This document shows, one piece after another, positions 47,918-60,617 of a stretch of DNA of 64,000 bases (the stretch's first letter is position 1; every line of letters begins with the position of its first letter). The stretch is from Plantago major (taxonomy: Eukaryota; Streptophyta; Magnoliopsida; Lamiales; Plantaginaceae): contig CM048844.1 in NCBI GenBank assembly GCA_026545765.1, positions 65,657,035 to 65,721,034 on the forward strand, read 5' to 3'. The notes below the pieces were generated by a model. That model searched no databases. It had not been told where the DNA came from and was given only the letters and a program-made list of their open reading frames with translations. The position numbers were made by a program, and so were the translations under genes.

Positions 47918-50900
47918 GAAATGATATATGCTTCTACTGTCAGAAACCTGGACACTTCAAAAGAGATTGTCCTATGTTCAACAAACTAAGGACAGGTGAC
48001 AGGAAGGAGAGAAGAAACTTCAAGAGAAGTCAGAGAGTTTTTCTCACTGAAGAATGGAAAAAGATTCAAATCCAATTGGATTCTCTGGACCTTAAGTCAG
48101 AATCTGAAGATGAAGATTCAGATGACTCCAAGCTACCTTTACCTGAGTTATGTGGCATTACTCACGATTTGGTTGACTTTGGTCAAAAGATGAAAGAAAT
48201 GTGTGGAGTTGTTGAGGAGGTCTTTCCAGATTTCTCTAACATCGAACCATGTCTAATGGCTGATGAGGTAACCAACATTTCTCAGTTCTTAAGTTATGAA
48301 AGTGATGAGGAAAGTATAAAAGATCTAGAACATCTCAAAAAGGAGCTTGATCTTTATGAAAGAGAATTCTTAGTAGTTCAATCAAGAACTAAGTTTCTGG
48401 AAGAAGAAAAGAAATCTCTTGAAAAGGAGATTTCAGAGCTAACCAAGATATCTGAAACAAAAGATGCCGAAAATGCATTTCACAAGGCACATATATCTGA
48501 GACAAAGAAGTCACACAGAGCGGCAATGGATACACTTCAAAATATGTGTGAAATTCTTCTTTCTGAAAATGAGGAACTCAAGAAGAAAGAACTATCTTTT
48601 CAATCCTATGCCAAAGCTAGTGACACTCGCACTGAAGTTCACTCTTATTTAAGAGATCCTTCAAAAAAGGAGGACTTGGGTTGAACATACAAGCAAGTAG
48701 TTCCTACACTTTGAACAAAAGTGATGAGAGAATGACATTTGTAAGTATTCAGCAAGATGGTTCCCAAACAACCTATAGCGTTGGTCAGAAAGCTAAGGCT
48801 GTTGACAAAGGAAAGGAAGTTGCGACCAAACCTTTGTGGGAAAAACAAGTCCAAAAGAAAAATGTTGAGAACGTTTCTGTAAAGAAACATAACACTGAAA
48901 AGTGTAATCACCCACAGTGCTATGTCTCTCAGAAAGGAAAAATTGCGGGAGCAGGCAAATTTTCTAACATCACGTTTTCTGGAAAGAAACACGTTCCAGA
49001 GACTAGCAAAGCTGCTGAGAAGAGAACTCAGATAGCACCAGGTGCTCGAAATGGCATTGTCTATAAAGCCATCGGGAAACAACTTGCTCATGAGTATAAA
49101 CAAGAGTAAGAACGATGGATAAATGCTAGGATTGCTCAAAGAAATCATCAGATGTGGACGAAAGAACAAGCCACAAGCAATCTGAATGCCAGGGCTAGAA
49201 GAAATCTGGCAAGGAAAGCTAAGTTCGCTGAAAAGCAGACTCATCAATCTAACAGGTATCTGAAAGCACCACGAGGAGCACCAAGGAACACACATAAAAG
49301 GAAAATAATTCTTAATAATGATAATACTACTCATTTACGTAGAATTCCTACTTATGTTCCTACTAGACAAAAGCTTGTTCCTAAGAAATACATACAAGAA
49401 TGGATTCCTACTGGAAGATTGTTTAGTCCAGATGGTTCCATCATTGAAATGAGAAACTAAACTCCTATTTCCTGTTTTGTGCAGAACACTCCAAGGAAGA
49501 ATCCAACATGTCATTTTGATAGTGGATGTGGGAAGCACATGACAGGAGAAAAAGCAAATATGGTCAACTACAAAGTTTGCAATACTGGACCGGATATCAG
49601 ATTTGCTAGAGGAGAAATAAATCCAACTATAGGATTTGGAGATAGGAAATTGGGAGCCCTTACAATCTCTGGTGTACTTTATGTAAAGGGATTGAAATAT
49701 AATCTCCTAAGCATGAGTCAATTTGCTGACAAAGGGTTCTCAATAAAGATCAAATCGAAATTCTGCAAACTGATTGACAATGAGTCAAAGTAGACAGTCT
49801 TGGTTGCTAGGCGGAAAGGAAGTCTCTATATTGCTGACTGGGCATCTGCCACAACTGAAGAATGTCTCATGGTAAGTCAATCTGGCCACACTGAAGAAAA
49901 TTGGCTATGGGATAAAAGAAGGAGTCACTTGAACTTCAAAACTCTGAACAAGCTAGCCAAGAAAGAGTTCGTGGTTGGATTACCCAAAATTCCATATAGA
50001 AAAGATGGTGTATGCTCAGCTTGCCAAATGGGGAAACAATCCAAAACATCTTTCAAGTCTAAAATTAGACACTCCAGTGAAAGGCCACTACAAATGTTAC
50101 ATATGGATCTTTTTGAATCCTCTGTAACTAGCTGTGCAGGAAAGAAGTATGGTCTGGTTGTTGTTGATGATTACTCAAGATTCACTTGGGTTATATTTCT
50201 CAAACAAAAAACTGATGCAAGGGTTGAAATGCCCAACTTGCTGAATAAGCTTGAAGTCATGAAAAAATGACAAGGTATCTGTAATCAGAACAGACCATGG
50301 TACTGAGTTTGTGAACCAGTACATAAAAGAGTTTTGTACCTGCAAAGGTATACAACAACAACTATCTTCAGTAAGGACACCACAACAAAATTGTGTTCCT
50401 GAAAGGAATAATAGGACCCTAAAAGAAGCAGCAAGAACAATGCTTGCTAACACTGAAATAAGTGAAATATATTGGGTTGAAGTTGTTAACACAGCCTGCA
50501 ACACTCAAAATAGATGTTTGATCAACAAACACCATGACATATGAACTTTTGATTGGTAGACCCCCTAGTATCAAACATCTAATGGTGTTTGGTTGCAGAT
50601 GTTTTGTTCTTAACAATGGAAAAGAATACTTGAGAACATTTCAACTAAAAGTAGATGAAGGAGTATTTCTTTGTTATTCTCTGAATAGCAAAGCCTACAG
50701 AATCTACAATAAAAGAACGCAAAAGATTGAAGAATCTGTTCATGTAGTTTTCTATGAAGGGAACAAGAAAGTACCCTTGAATGAAGAACTCTCAGATAGG
50801 TTCAAAGAACTAATGATTAAAGATTCTGAAGAAGAATCCTCAAAAGGAAACAAATCTGTCATTCACTTAGAGGATCACTCTGACGTTGAAAACCAACCAT

Positions 50901-52846
50901 TGCTTAGTAACAACGAGATGACTTTAAGACATGATGAACAATTTCCTATGAGAATTCCAAAAATGGAACAAGTTAATGAGAACCTTCATCATGAAGAGGT
51001 TTCTGAGAATGAGATTGCTGAAAATCCAATCCCAGATATCTCTAACACTGAAAAAGTGTCAGATATCTATGGCATTTCTAGTGTGCTAGATATCTCAGAT
51101 ACTAAACAAGTATCTTGTCAAGATCATAATGATTCACATTCAGATCAAAACGATATTGATCCTACTAGTTCAAAATCCATTATAAAATGGATAAGAGATC
51201 ATCCTGCCAAGGATGTGATTGGTCCTTTAGACCAAGGGGTTAGAACTAGGAAAGCAATTGCTGGAAATACATACTCTCTCTATGGATGTTTCATCTCAAA
51301 CATTGAACCTAAAACTACAGAAGAATCATTGAAGGATCAAGACCGGATCTCTGCAATGCAAGAAGAGTTGGATCAATTTGAGAGAAACAAAGTCTGGAAA
51401 CTGGTTCCATTTGTTGATGGAATATCTGTAATTGGAACCAAATGGGTTTTTAGGAACAAAATGAATGAGTCTAATGAAATAACTAGAAACAAAGCAAGGT
51501 TGCTTGCCAAGGGATTCACCCAGACTAAAGGACTAGATTTTGATGAGTCATATGCTCCAGTTGCAAGATTGGATGCAATTATACTATTTCTAGCCTTTGC
51601 AACTAATAATGACTTTAAAGTTTATCAAATGGTTGTCAAGAGTGCATTCCTAAACGGTGAACTTGCTGAGGAAGTCTATGTTGAACAACCACCAGGCTTT
51701 GAAGTTTCCACAGAAAGTAGAATGGTCTATAAGCTTCAGAAAGCTCTGTATGGACTGGAATAGGCACCAAGAGCATGGTATGATACTTTAGCCAAATACT
51801 TGCTGGAAAGTGGCTTCAAGAAAGGAGATGTTGATAAAACACTCTTTACTTTAAACCATGAAGGGAAATTACTTTTAGTTCAAGTATATGTTGATGACAT
51901 TATATTTGGATCTAAAGACAAGCAACATTGTGAAGACTTTGTTAAGCTCATGAAAAGTAAATTTGAGATGAACATGATGGGAGAATTGAACTATTTCCTA
52001 GGGTTGCAAGTCAGGCAACTTAATGACGGAATATTCATCAGTCAAACAAAGTATGCAAAAGATATGCTCAATAAGATTAATCTAAAGCCTTCTGAAAAGA
52101 ATGCTAAGATACCTATGAGCATTGGAACAAAAATGACCTATACTGAATCTAACCTATGCTAAGTATAGGAAATTGATTGGGTCTCTACTGTACCTCACAG
52201 TAAGTAGACCTAATATTCAATACGCAGTTGGAGTGTGTGCTAGATTTCAGACAAATCCAATGCAATCACACTACAACATTGCTATGAAAATAATAAGGTA
52301 TGTAAAGGGTACTGTAGAAGTTGGGTTGTGGTATCCAAAAGACAGTGGATTGAGTTTACTTGGCTATTCTGATGCTGACTATGCTAGATCATTGCTTGAT
52401 AGAAAAATCACCTCAGGAACTTGTCAATTTTTTGGTGCCAGATTAATATCATGGTTCAGCAAGAAACAAAACTCAATTGCCACATCTACCACAAAGGCTG
52501 AATATATTTCTGCTGGGTGTTGTGCTTCACAGATATTGTGGATACAACAACAACTCAGAGACTATGAGATCAATGAAGAGAAAACTCCTATTTTCTGTGA
52601 TAACACAAGTGCTATTGCAAAAACTCAGAATCCTAAGTTTCATGCAAGAACAAAGCACATTGATGTTAGACACCACTTCATTAGAGATCATGTTGAAAAA
52701 GGCAATATAGAGATACTCAAGATTGGTACTGAAGACCAACTTACATATATCTTTACAAAGCCTTTGCAAGAAAGCAGGTTCTTAACCTTGAGACATAGTC
52801 TTGGGTTAATGGAGCTACAAGAGGAACTGAAAAGTTCTAATCTCTG
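47918..52846 (+). pseudogene. gag C-terminus and pol of copia-1
   Basis: Continuation of copia-1 after copia-2: knuckle DICFYCQKPGHF, coiled coil (47974-48684), basic linker (48681-49460), protease DSGCGKHMTG (about 49525), integrase (49870-50540), a 150-residue linker with NDIDPTSS, reverse transcriptase [10 protein letters not shown] (about 51890), and RNase H to the stop at 52846. Frame breaks occur at about 48684, 50268, 50540, 51763 and 52160. Catalytic residues are lost: MVVKSAF for MDVKSAF in reverse transcriptase, LWDKRRSH for LWHKRMSH in the integrase zinc site, and TKAEY for TEAEY in RNase H. An old, dead copy. Confidence 0.85.
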
Positions 52847-53037
52847 AGACGGGAACTCAGAAGGGAGAAAGATATCTGGAACGGGTATCCAGATATCTAA
52901 GGCAAAAGGTAAAAACTCCTACCAAAAAGATTTCTGAGATGGGTACTCAGATATCTGTGAAATCACAAAGTGAGGGGGACACGAAAGAGAAATGTGGTAA
53001 AACTGTATTCAGTTAACCACATCTCTGATGTTGTGTA
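52847..53037 (+). other. Post-pol hairpin cluster and PPT-like tract of copia-1
   Basis: Three hairpins in a row: 52843-52861 (TCTGAG/CTCAGA), 52870-52898 (perfect 11-bp stem AGATATCTGGA/TCCAGATATCT, loop ACGGGTA) and 52929-52955 (loop ATGGGTA). Then the purine tract GTGAGGGGGACACGAAAGAG. The 3' ORF and 3' LTR of copia-1 are absent; sequence jumps into the copia-4 LTR at about 53038. Confidence 0.7.
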
Positions 53038-54325
53038 TCTTTCAACTAATCCACTTTCACTATGTATTGTTTCTGAGATCCGTTACAAAAGCCCTACACT
53101 AGCCAAATCCCTTTCCCTCCTAAGTTCCCAACTCAGGATCCTTTGAATCCTCTTTCATTAGCTAACCCATGCTAAGTACTCCGATTCCCAAGATACTCTC
53201 CTTAGCTAACCCAAGCTAAGTAATCACTCTCTTGTTGCTAAACTCCAAGGATTATTCCTTGGCTTTCTCAACACAAGTACTTCTTGTAACCTCACGCATG
53301 TTTGTTGTTTTGATGTAGTCGTTTGTTCAAGGCAGTGATTACCTTGATAACAATGTTTCAATTATCTCAGTAATCAAAGAAACTCAACAATAATCCTATA
53401 TTTCAAGGACTAAGTCTAGTGTTTATGAGTTCCAAGACTTTGTCTTTGTTCACAGGAAAGAACTAACACTTGGTATAAACACAAGTATGTTCTACTTCTT
53501 CACAAATAGCTAATCAAAGCTTAAGTCTTGTAAGAGTTATGGGCACTTAGTGAACCAGAAGAAATCTGAGTCGCAACTTCGATTACAAGAGCTTTCTGAG
53601 AGAGTTCTTGAATGCATAAGAGATTTCTTCAAGTGATTTTGTATCAGTTGTGAGCTTGATTGATTTTCAGTGCTTGTAGTTAAACTCCTTCGGGTGTTGG
53701 TGTGCTCATCAGAACTACTAAGTGATCCTTTTATAGTGATCAATGGAGTCATTTGAAATATTATCCGTTGAATAGACATTTTCAATTTCGACTAGATGTC
53801 ACTATCATAGTACATTTGACCTTTGTCTCTTTGTGTCAAGCCAGCAGGCTTTTCTGAGAGAAGTCTAATATAGCATTAAATGCATTTGTACTATTGGACT
53901 TTTAACCACAATGGTCAGATAGCTTCTCAATAGCTAGGAGATTCAGAAACCTCTTTGCTATTACATTGCTATCACCTCTTCAGATACCTTTTAGAAACCT
54001 TGAGAATTTGGTCGCAACTTGAAGGTTTCTGAACGGTTGCTTTCTGAGAGTTGTTGCCTTTTTGATCAAGATAAACTTATGCAATTTACTTGAGTCTTCA
54101 TGTCTTCAGTAGTCTTCCTTGCTGAGTGGTCTTCAAATCTTCGAAAGATAAATTAAGTTTACATTAGAGACCTAACTCCTATACAAGTGACTATTCTATC
54201 ATACTAAGTAATGTTCTTCCTTTCCAATGTCCTCTAATAACCTATGGACTTAGGAATACTAATCACCTTTCTGAGCTATGTAGACATGTGAGATTGCTCA
54301 ACAAAATCTAAAATAAATCCTAACA
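53038..54325 (-). repeat. Copia-4 solo LTR, main part
   Basis: Minus strand starts TGTTAGGATTTATTTTAG at 54325 and runs through a diverged copia LTR. It has hairpin units CTTAGCT/AGCTAAG (53201-53220) and TTAGC/GCTAA (53158-53175). About 250 bp of its 3' part is missing at the copia-1 junction. The flank GTATT (54326-54330) equals 25476-25480, so this was one solo LTR in the B-family element before copia-1 split it. Confidence 0.7.
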
Positions 54326-54330
54326 GTATT

Positions 54331-54693
54331 CCTATGTATTATCCTACCTACTTTACTTACCAAGCCAACCTGAATACCACTTTGATTTGTGCCATAACTT
54401 GTGGGAGCTGGATTACATAACATTGTCGCGAGACGATGATCTTCTAATACACCTTAAAGGACAATGGGTTATCCTTGTGACCGCTAGTTGTAGTGAGTAA
54501 TGATTACGTGTTATATGTTTGCTGTGGAGTCATAGAGCTCTAAGTTGAAACTAAGTGAGTCAGTGGAGTATTAAACCTTAGAGACAAGTTACTTATCTAT
54601 GTCATGGTTTATGCTCTTTACTCATTTCATAGTCACTTCTTATTTATCGTTATTACCTTACTCAAGGATGAGCAAGAAACTGGTTTGGGGGTG
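54331..54693 (+). other. 3' noncoding end and PPT of B-family element
   Basis: Continuation of 25094-25480. No gene seen. It ends GGATGAGCAAGAAAC then GGTTTGGGGGTG directly against the LTR, the same arrangement as the PPT at 1955-1983. Confidence 0.75.
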
Positions 54694-55997
54694 TGATGTG
54701 ACAATGAAATGTGCAATTTTACATGCTTTTAAACCCTCATTTTTTGCCCAAGATTCAATCTTTACATCATATTATGGCCAATTACCAACTTCTTGCATAT
54801 TTTATAGGTCATGATCACGTTTTTGAGAAATTGCACGATTTTCGGTGCCAAAATGTCATATTTAGGTGTAATCGAGGAAAATAAGGAAATACGATGATTT
54901 GGCCATTGCAAGGAGTTCAAGGCGTCAAAACAAGTCATGTGAACAACCAATGTGAAGATAATTGAAGGTGGTACAACATTGTAGAAGACCACTTTTCGAG
55001 GAAACAAAGTTAAGAAGCCTAAAATTGTAGAACGAAGAAAACATACAAAACCTGACAACAATTGAAGGATGGCAGCCCCAAGGGGGCCGCACAGAGCCTT
55101 TTTGCGGCCGCAGTGAAGAAGAAAATTCTAGAAAAAGGCTTTTTTGGCCTATCAGGCTAGAGCCCGCCATTCTAAACCTTTCTTATACACAATGTGCGGC
55201 CAACACTCTAAAATTACATTATAAATAAGACCCTTGGGGTCTCATAATAATTCACCGCTTTCAGGGCAGCTCTCCTAAGAGAGAACTAGTCATCGGGGAA
55301 GTGCAACCCCAAAACCGTTGGCCGTCAGGCACAAATAAGGAGGAAACCATAGAAGCAGCACGAAGACATCAAAGACTAAGCTTCTCTTTTCTTCTTCTTT
55401 CTTCCTTGTTTTCGATTCCTGTATTTGTTACTATGAGTAGCTAACTTTCTGTTATAAAGGCGAACCGCCGAAACACTGCTTTGCTACTTCTTTATATGCC
55501 ATGTTATATTAATTGAATAGTTCTTAGACATAAATCATGATTATACAACTCTATAAATTTTTTGTGGTGTGATGTTTAGTTGAGTGACACAGTAATTTCT
55601 TTGAACTGAGTAGGGGTACTGGTATCAACTGCGCCTTGGAATTTAGTATTATGCCCTGCTACCGTTAGAGGTAATTGTGTAGGATATTAACTAGGAAGTT
55701 GGGAGTAGCATAGTATGAGATAGGTCAGGGGTCCTTTAGACACCACTGACCATCGATTTCAACACCAAACATACGAGTGCGATTTAATCTTCTGTCTACT
55801 TACGAACTGTCTAATTTCTGCATTCAATACGATGTTTGCTTGTTCCTATGCTAAGTGTCAGTGGAGAATGGCACCCCGATTGAACTTACCACTATTGCTG
55901 TGTGTTTGTGAGCTTCCGACAATAAATAAATTTAATCTTTTGTTCTATTTGAGAATTACAGGTACTACAACGCATTTAAATTCTTAAGTGCACATCA
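54694..55997 (+). repeat. 3' LTR, B family (gypsy)
   Basis: 1304 bp, TGATGTGACAATG to GTGCACATCA. GGCCGC-type palindromes lie at 55085-55115 upstream of TATA box TTATAAATAAG (55219-55229). Unlike the other families it has no terminal TGAG/CTCA stem. The right flank is copia-5 sequence, so the B element probably inserted there; the left duplication is outside the window. Confidence 0.8.
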
Positions 55998-56602
55998 CCA
56001 AGTAACTGTTGAAGCAATTACTGAAAGTTTGTCCTCCTATCTTAGATAAATTATTCAGTTATGCTAAGTATTTAGTGACTTATATATCTTCACAACATCT
56101 TCTGGTCACAACGTGATGCCTACTTCTTGGTCTTCTTCAAAGATATAAACTTACATTCAGAGACCTAACATCATATACAAGATTTACTAGACTAATCATA
56201 CTAAGTATAGTTCCTCTTTTACAATGTTCAAGTGAACCAAGAGTACTAGATACCTTTCTTAACTAAGGTACGTAAGTCATTATGGTGTACTGATCAAAAC
56301 TAAACAGATATTTCCTAATAAATTTCCCCCTTTTTGATCAGTCACCTATGACTACCTTTAAAAACCTATTACAACTTGGATGAGGAAACAATCCACCACT
56401 TAAACATTTCTTATGATTTATCATTCTTTTATTTAAGTGCAGAAAGTAAGACATCAACCAAATCACAAGGTGTGATCATTGCTGACAAGTTACTTTTTCA
56501 TTAAAAAGGTATCTGGGAGTAGGTTCATCATATATCAAAATTACAAGATAATCAAGCCGTAAGTACAATCAGCAAAAATCAAAAATACACAACAAGTAGG
56601 AC
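55998..56602 (-). repeat. Copia-5 LTR fragment with PPT and 3' noncoding region
   Basis: 55998-56320 is the first part of a minus-strand copia LTR (plus-strand edge ATTTCCTAATA). The minus-strand PPT is GGGGGAAATT (56321-56331), then 3' noncoding sequence similar to 30429-30700. It is cut on the left by LTR B and on the right by LTR F. Confidence 0.75.
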
Positions 56603-57960
56603 TGATGAGTCGATTTTACATTATCTCATTCGGTCTTTGTTACCGTCTTATTGCCATTATCAATTATAGTTCTTATTTGTTTTATTAGTGTTTTGTTACG
56701 TTTTTGTGTTTTGTAGGTGTTTGGTGAAAATGCATTAAAAAAAGGGCTAAACTAGTGCATTTAATGCATTAATGGAAGCATGGAAGTTTATGGACCTGAA
56801 ATTTGGTTGAAAAAGGAGTTGATCGGTCGAAACGGAAGTGGATTCGGAGTTCGGACGAAGATTTTAGAGCCGTTTAAGTGAAAGCGCGTGAAATTCGAAC
56901 TACGATGGAGCAGCTTTGGTATTTTGGCCATAACTTTTGAATTTGAACTCCGATTGACCTGATCTTGGTATCCACGAGCAGATAAGACCAAGAGATACAA
57001 CTTTGAAGAAGGAACTATCTCTAGATTACAACGTTTAGTGGACCAAAAAGGGCCTGGCGGACGCCAGCTCAATCTTGGCGGACGCCAAACTCGTTCCGAA
57101 TGAGTTGGCGGACGCCAGCACCATTTTTGGCAGGCTCCCACTCCCTTGTTGGGCCATTTTCGGCCCTTTTTCGGCCCAGAACGTGATTTTGAGCGTTTTT
57201 CACTATATATAACCTATATTCTTGATCTTTTAGATACAACTTCATTATTATTCTTCTCTTCTTATTTGCTTTTCAACCTAGAACCTTTCCAAGGCAATTA
57301 CCTACCTATTATTGGAGGTAATTGAACCGGTTATCTTGTAATCCGAAGATTGACATTGATTGGGAGATTATCTACATAGCTTTTCGCATCGATTCGTTTC
57401 AGTTCTTCAATTCTGCCTACGGTTTGTGACAACGAAGGGTAAATTGGTATCAATCCATTCGAATCATTGTTTCTTGCTTTAGATTATGTTTGGAGCCTGT
57501 TTATATACAATATTGATTATGTCTTCGCATAATATGAGTAGCTAAATACCCCTATTATGGGGTGGTGACTGATTCAATGCATGCTAGCTAGGGTTCATGA
57601 GATTCGAAGTGCATCGGGTTTAGATTATTTGTGCTTTTTAGATTAATCGCATATCTTGCTATTCTATTTGTCGAGCATGCCAGCAAAATCATTGTTAGAT
57701 TAAGCATTTAATCAATACATCAAAATGTCTTTCGTCTTGCTTGATTTAATAGTTTAGATTGCAAACAGTAATAGTAGGATTAGCTAGAATGATTGTAGCC
57801 TAGTGGAATTGACGCCTCCACTAGTGCTATTCGTTTTTGAACTCAAGATTGTGACAACTTGCGTAATCTATCTTGTGAATCGTATGTATCCTGCTAGCTA
57901 GCTTATTTCACATTACCGCTCCATAATTCTCCTAATTCATATCATTGTCGTTTAGATTAA
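56603..57960 (+). repeat. LTR, F family, 3'-truncated
   Basis: Starts TGATGAGTCGATTTTAC, related to 10686-12123. Three TGGCGGACGCCA palindromes (57056-57067, 57080-57091, 57104-57115) are followed by TATA box CTATATATAA (57203-57212). There is no PPT upstream, so it is a 5' or solo LTR placed in copia-5 sequence. A G-family LTR begins at 57961 before its 3' end is reached. Confidence 0.75.
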
Positions 57961-58829
57961 TGATGAGACTATAATTTAGAGTCTCATTTAGTCCTTTTTA
58001 GCGGTCTTTGTTAGTTTTTGTTTCTAGTTTTATAGTGTCTTTGTGTGTTTTTATGCTTTGGTGATTTGTTTGTGTTTTGTAGGATTTTTGTTTCCCGAAG
58101 ATGAAAATCGGAGTGAAAACTTTGGTTCTAGATCTTTGAATGTAGAGTAACTGGGCGAAAACGGAAGTGGATTCGGAGTTCGGACGAAGATTTGAGAGCC
58201 ATTTTAGCGAAGCTTGCAAAAGTGAAGTTTTACGGAGCAGTCTAGCCATTTTGGGCATAACTCTCTCATATGATGCCCGATTGACCTGAGCTCAGTGGCC
58301 ACGGAAAGATAATTCAAAGGGCTACAAGTTTTGTTTTGGAAGCATCGGAATATTCTGTCTGTGGAAACGTTACGGAGGTTTTAAGCTCGCCGCGGCGAAT
58401 GGATATTTTGCGCCGCGACGAGATTTTACGGGCAAAAAGAGGAGCTACACGGGGTTTCTCGCCGCGGCGAGCTATTTTCCTTGCTGCGGCGAGATTCGGC
58501 GAGAAGGCCCAGATTCAGCATATTTTTTCCTTTTTAGGTTAGAATTAGGTCTTCCTTTGCCATAACTTCATATACTCGATTTTTTCATAGAAAAAGCTCC
58601 TAGAACTAGGTTTTGACATTGATTGATTGATCTTTGGAGCTTGGTTTACCACTTGTAAGAACCATCGGGATCGAATTCTTGGTAATTATTGATAACTATC
58701 TATTGTTTATCTTTAATTCGTGTTTTTTTTTGTTTATCGAATTGTATGATCTTGCATGCGATTATCACCATGTTTATGCATTGCGTAATCTATACCATGC
58801 ATTCTTTCATCTTTGCTTCCCTCATGAGT
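57961..58829 (+). repeat. LTR, G family, piece G1
   Basis: Starts TGATGAGACTATAATTTAG with a perfect 7-bp terminal stem (TGAGACT/AGTCTCA, 57964-57986). Four CGCCGCGGCGA-type palindromes lie at 58388-58495. It stops at CTCATGAGTAG, where a second G LTR (without its first 30-odd bases) begins. No PPT precedes it. Confidence 0.75.
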
Positions 58830-60044
58830 AGTCCTTTTTAGCGGTCTTTGCTAGTCTTTGGTTATGGTTTTATAGTCTTTTTGGTTCTTTTTACGCTTTG
58901 GTGTTTTATTTACATTTTGCAGGAATTGATGTCTTTTGAGCTAAATGAGGACGAGTTGCTTAGCATAGCTCGCCGCGGCGAGGGATTCGGTCCGCCGCGG
59001 TGAGATTTTATGAGCTTGGAGCTGGAAATTGCAAGAAGGCTCGCCACGGCGAGGAAATCAGTCCGCCGCAGCGAGATTTAGCGAATGTAAATCTTCCGCG
59101 ATTAGAGAAGGCTCGCCGCGGCGACGGAATTGGCCCGCCGTGGCGAGATTTTGCGAATGAAGCTCCTGGTTTGAAGATTGAAGCTCGCCGCGGCGAAGGG
59201 ATTTTTCCGCCACGGAAAAATTATGCGAGAGCTATATATTCTTCGATTAAGAAGGCTTGCCGCGGCGAGCTATTCCTTCCGCCGTGGCAAGAGATGCAGA
59301 AAATAATTTTTGTTTTTCCTTATTAGCTTAGAATTGGGATTTTTCTCTCATACCTCTTGTTAACCTAGTTCATAGAAAAAGCTCAATATCCATACCTTGA
59401 CAGTTTTGGAGCTTTGTTTTGCTTGTTTAATGAAGGATCAATATCGAATCCCTGATTACTGTGGTAAATCTCTATTGTTTTATCTTATTCAATTCGTTCT
59501 TTCTTAGTTTCTCGAATTGTTTAAGCTTGCATGCGATTATCATTATGTTTGTGTTAATCATGAGCAATATCTTGTATTCTTTCTTCCTTGCTTCGATTAT
59601 GAGTAGCTAAATCACTTCGGACATGGTAGTTGCGTGATATCCTTGCGTATTCGCTTCTAGGGTTTCAAATCGTTCATATAGGTTACGCTCGTTCAAAGAT
59701 CTTCGTAAAAACCCTTCAATCCAATAAGCTAGTTCAAAGATTCTCTAAAACGTTTTGGTTAAGGACCGTGGATTGAAGACCCATGATTACTCTAGTTCAA
59801 AGATTTTCAAATAACGTTTGCTTGAGTTGGATTAATAGTTTTCTGTACACCGACCATGTGAAAGTATGAACGTATCCCTAGAGCGAAGTAGCATTACTTG
59901 ATCATAACTACTGTGTTCCTTCTACCTCATTCTTACAAAAAACTACATTGTTAATTTCTATTTTCTAGTTATTAGAAGTACTGAATTCAAACAAACCAAC
60001 ATTGTTTCACAAGTAACTGTTTGTTTTCAATCGTTGTGATATTG
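58830..60044 (+). repeat. LTR, G family, piece G2
   Basis: Begins GTCCTTTTTAGCGGTC, an internal point near the LTR start, and runs through an array of about ten TCGCCGCGGCGA palindromes (58969-59285). It ends near CAATCGTTGTGAT, about 130 bp before the expected LTR end. Both ends are rearrangement junctions. Confidence 0.75.
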
Positions 60045-60617
60045 TGCTTTTTCTATGAACTAGGTTAAAAGAAGTATGAGAGAAAAATCCCAATTCTAAG
60101 CTAATAAGGAAAAACAAAAATTTTGTTCTGCATCTCTCGCCGCGGCGGAAGGAATAGCTCACCGCGGCGAGCCTTCTTAATCGAAGAGTATATAGCACTC
60201 GCATAATTTCGTCGCGGCGGGAAAATTTCTTCACCAAGTGAAGCTTCAATCTTCAAACAGAGCTTCATTAGAAAATCTCACAAGGGCTAATTCCGTCATT
60301 GGCGAGCCTTCTCTAATCGTTGAAGATATACATTCGCTAAATCTCACCGCGGCGGACCGATTTCCTCGCCGCGGCGAGCCTTCTTGCAATTTTCAGCTCC
60401 AAGCTCGTAAAATCTCGCCGCGGCGGACCGAATCCCTCGCCGCGGCGAGCTATGCTAAGCAGCTCGTCCTCATTTAGCTTAAAAGACATCAATTCCTGAA
60501 AAATGTAAATAAAACACCAAAGGTTAAAAGGAACCAAAAAGACTATAAAACCATAAATAAAGACTAACAAAGACTGCTAAAAAGGACTAAATGAGACTCT
60601 AAATTATAGTCTCATCA
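60045..60617 (-). repeat. LTR, G family, piece G3 (inverted), 3' LTR of element G
   Basis: Reverse complement of about 58920-59390, followed on the right by a PPT (GGTTTGGGGAGTT, 60618-60631). It is the start of the 3' LTR of a minus-strand G element. With G2 it makes an inverted repeat with arms of about 450 bp and a spacer of about 650 bp. Confidence 0.75.

Noticed and set aside
48645-49334. Long minus-strand ORF opposite copia-1 gag
   Set aside because: It is an antisense shadow of the conserved coding strand with no recognisable domain.
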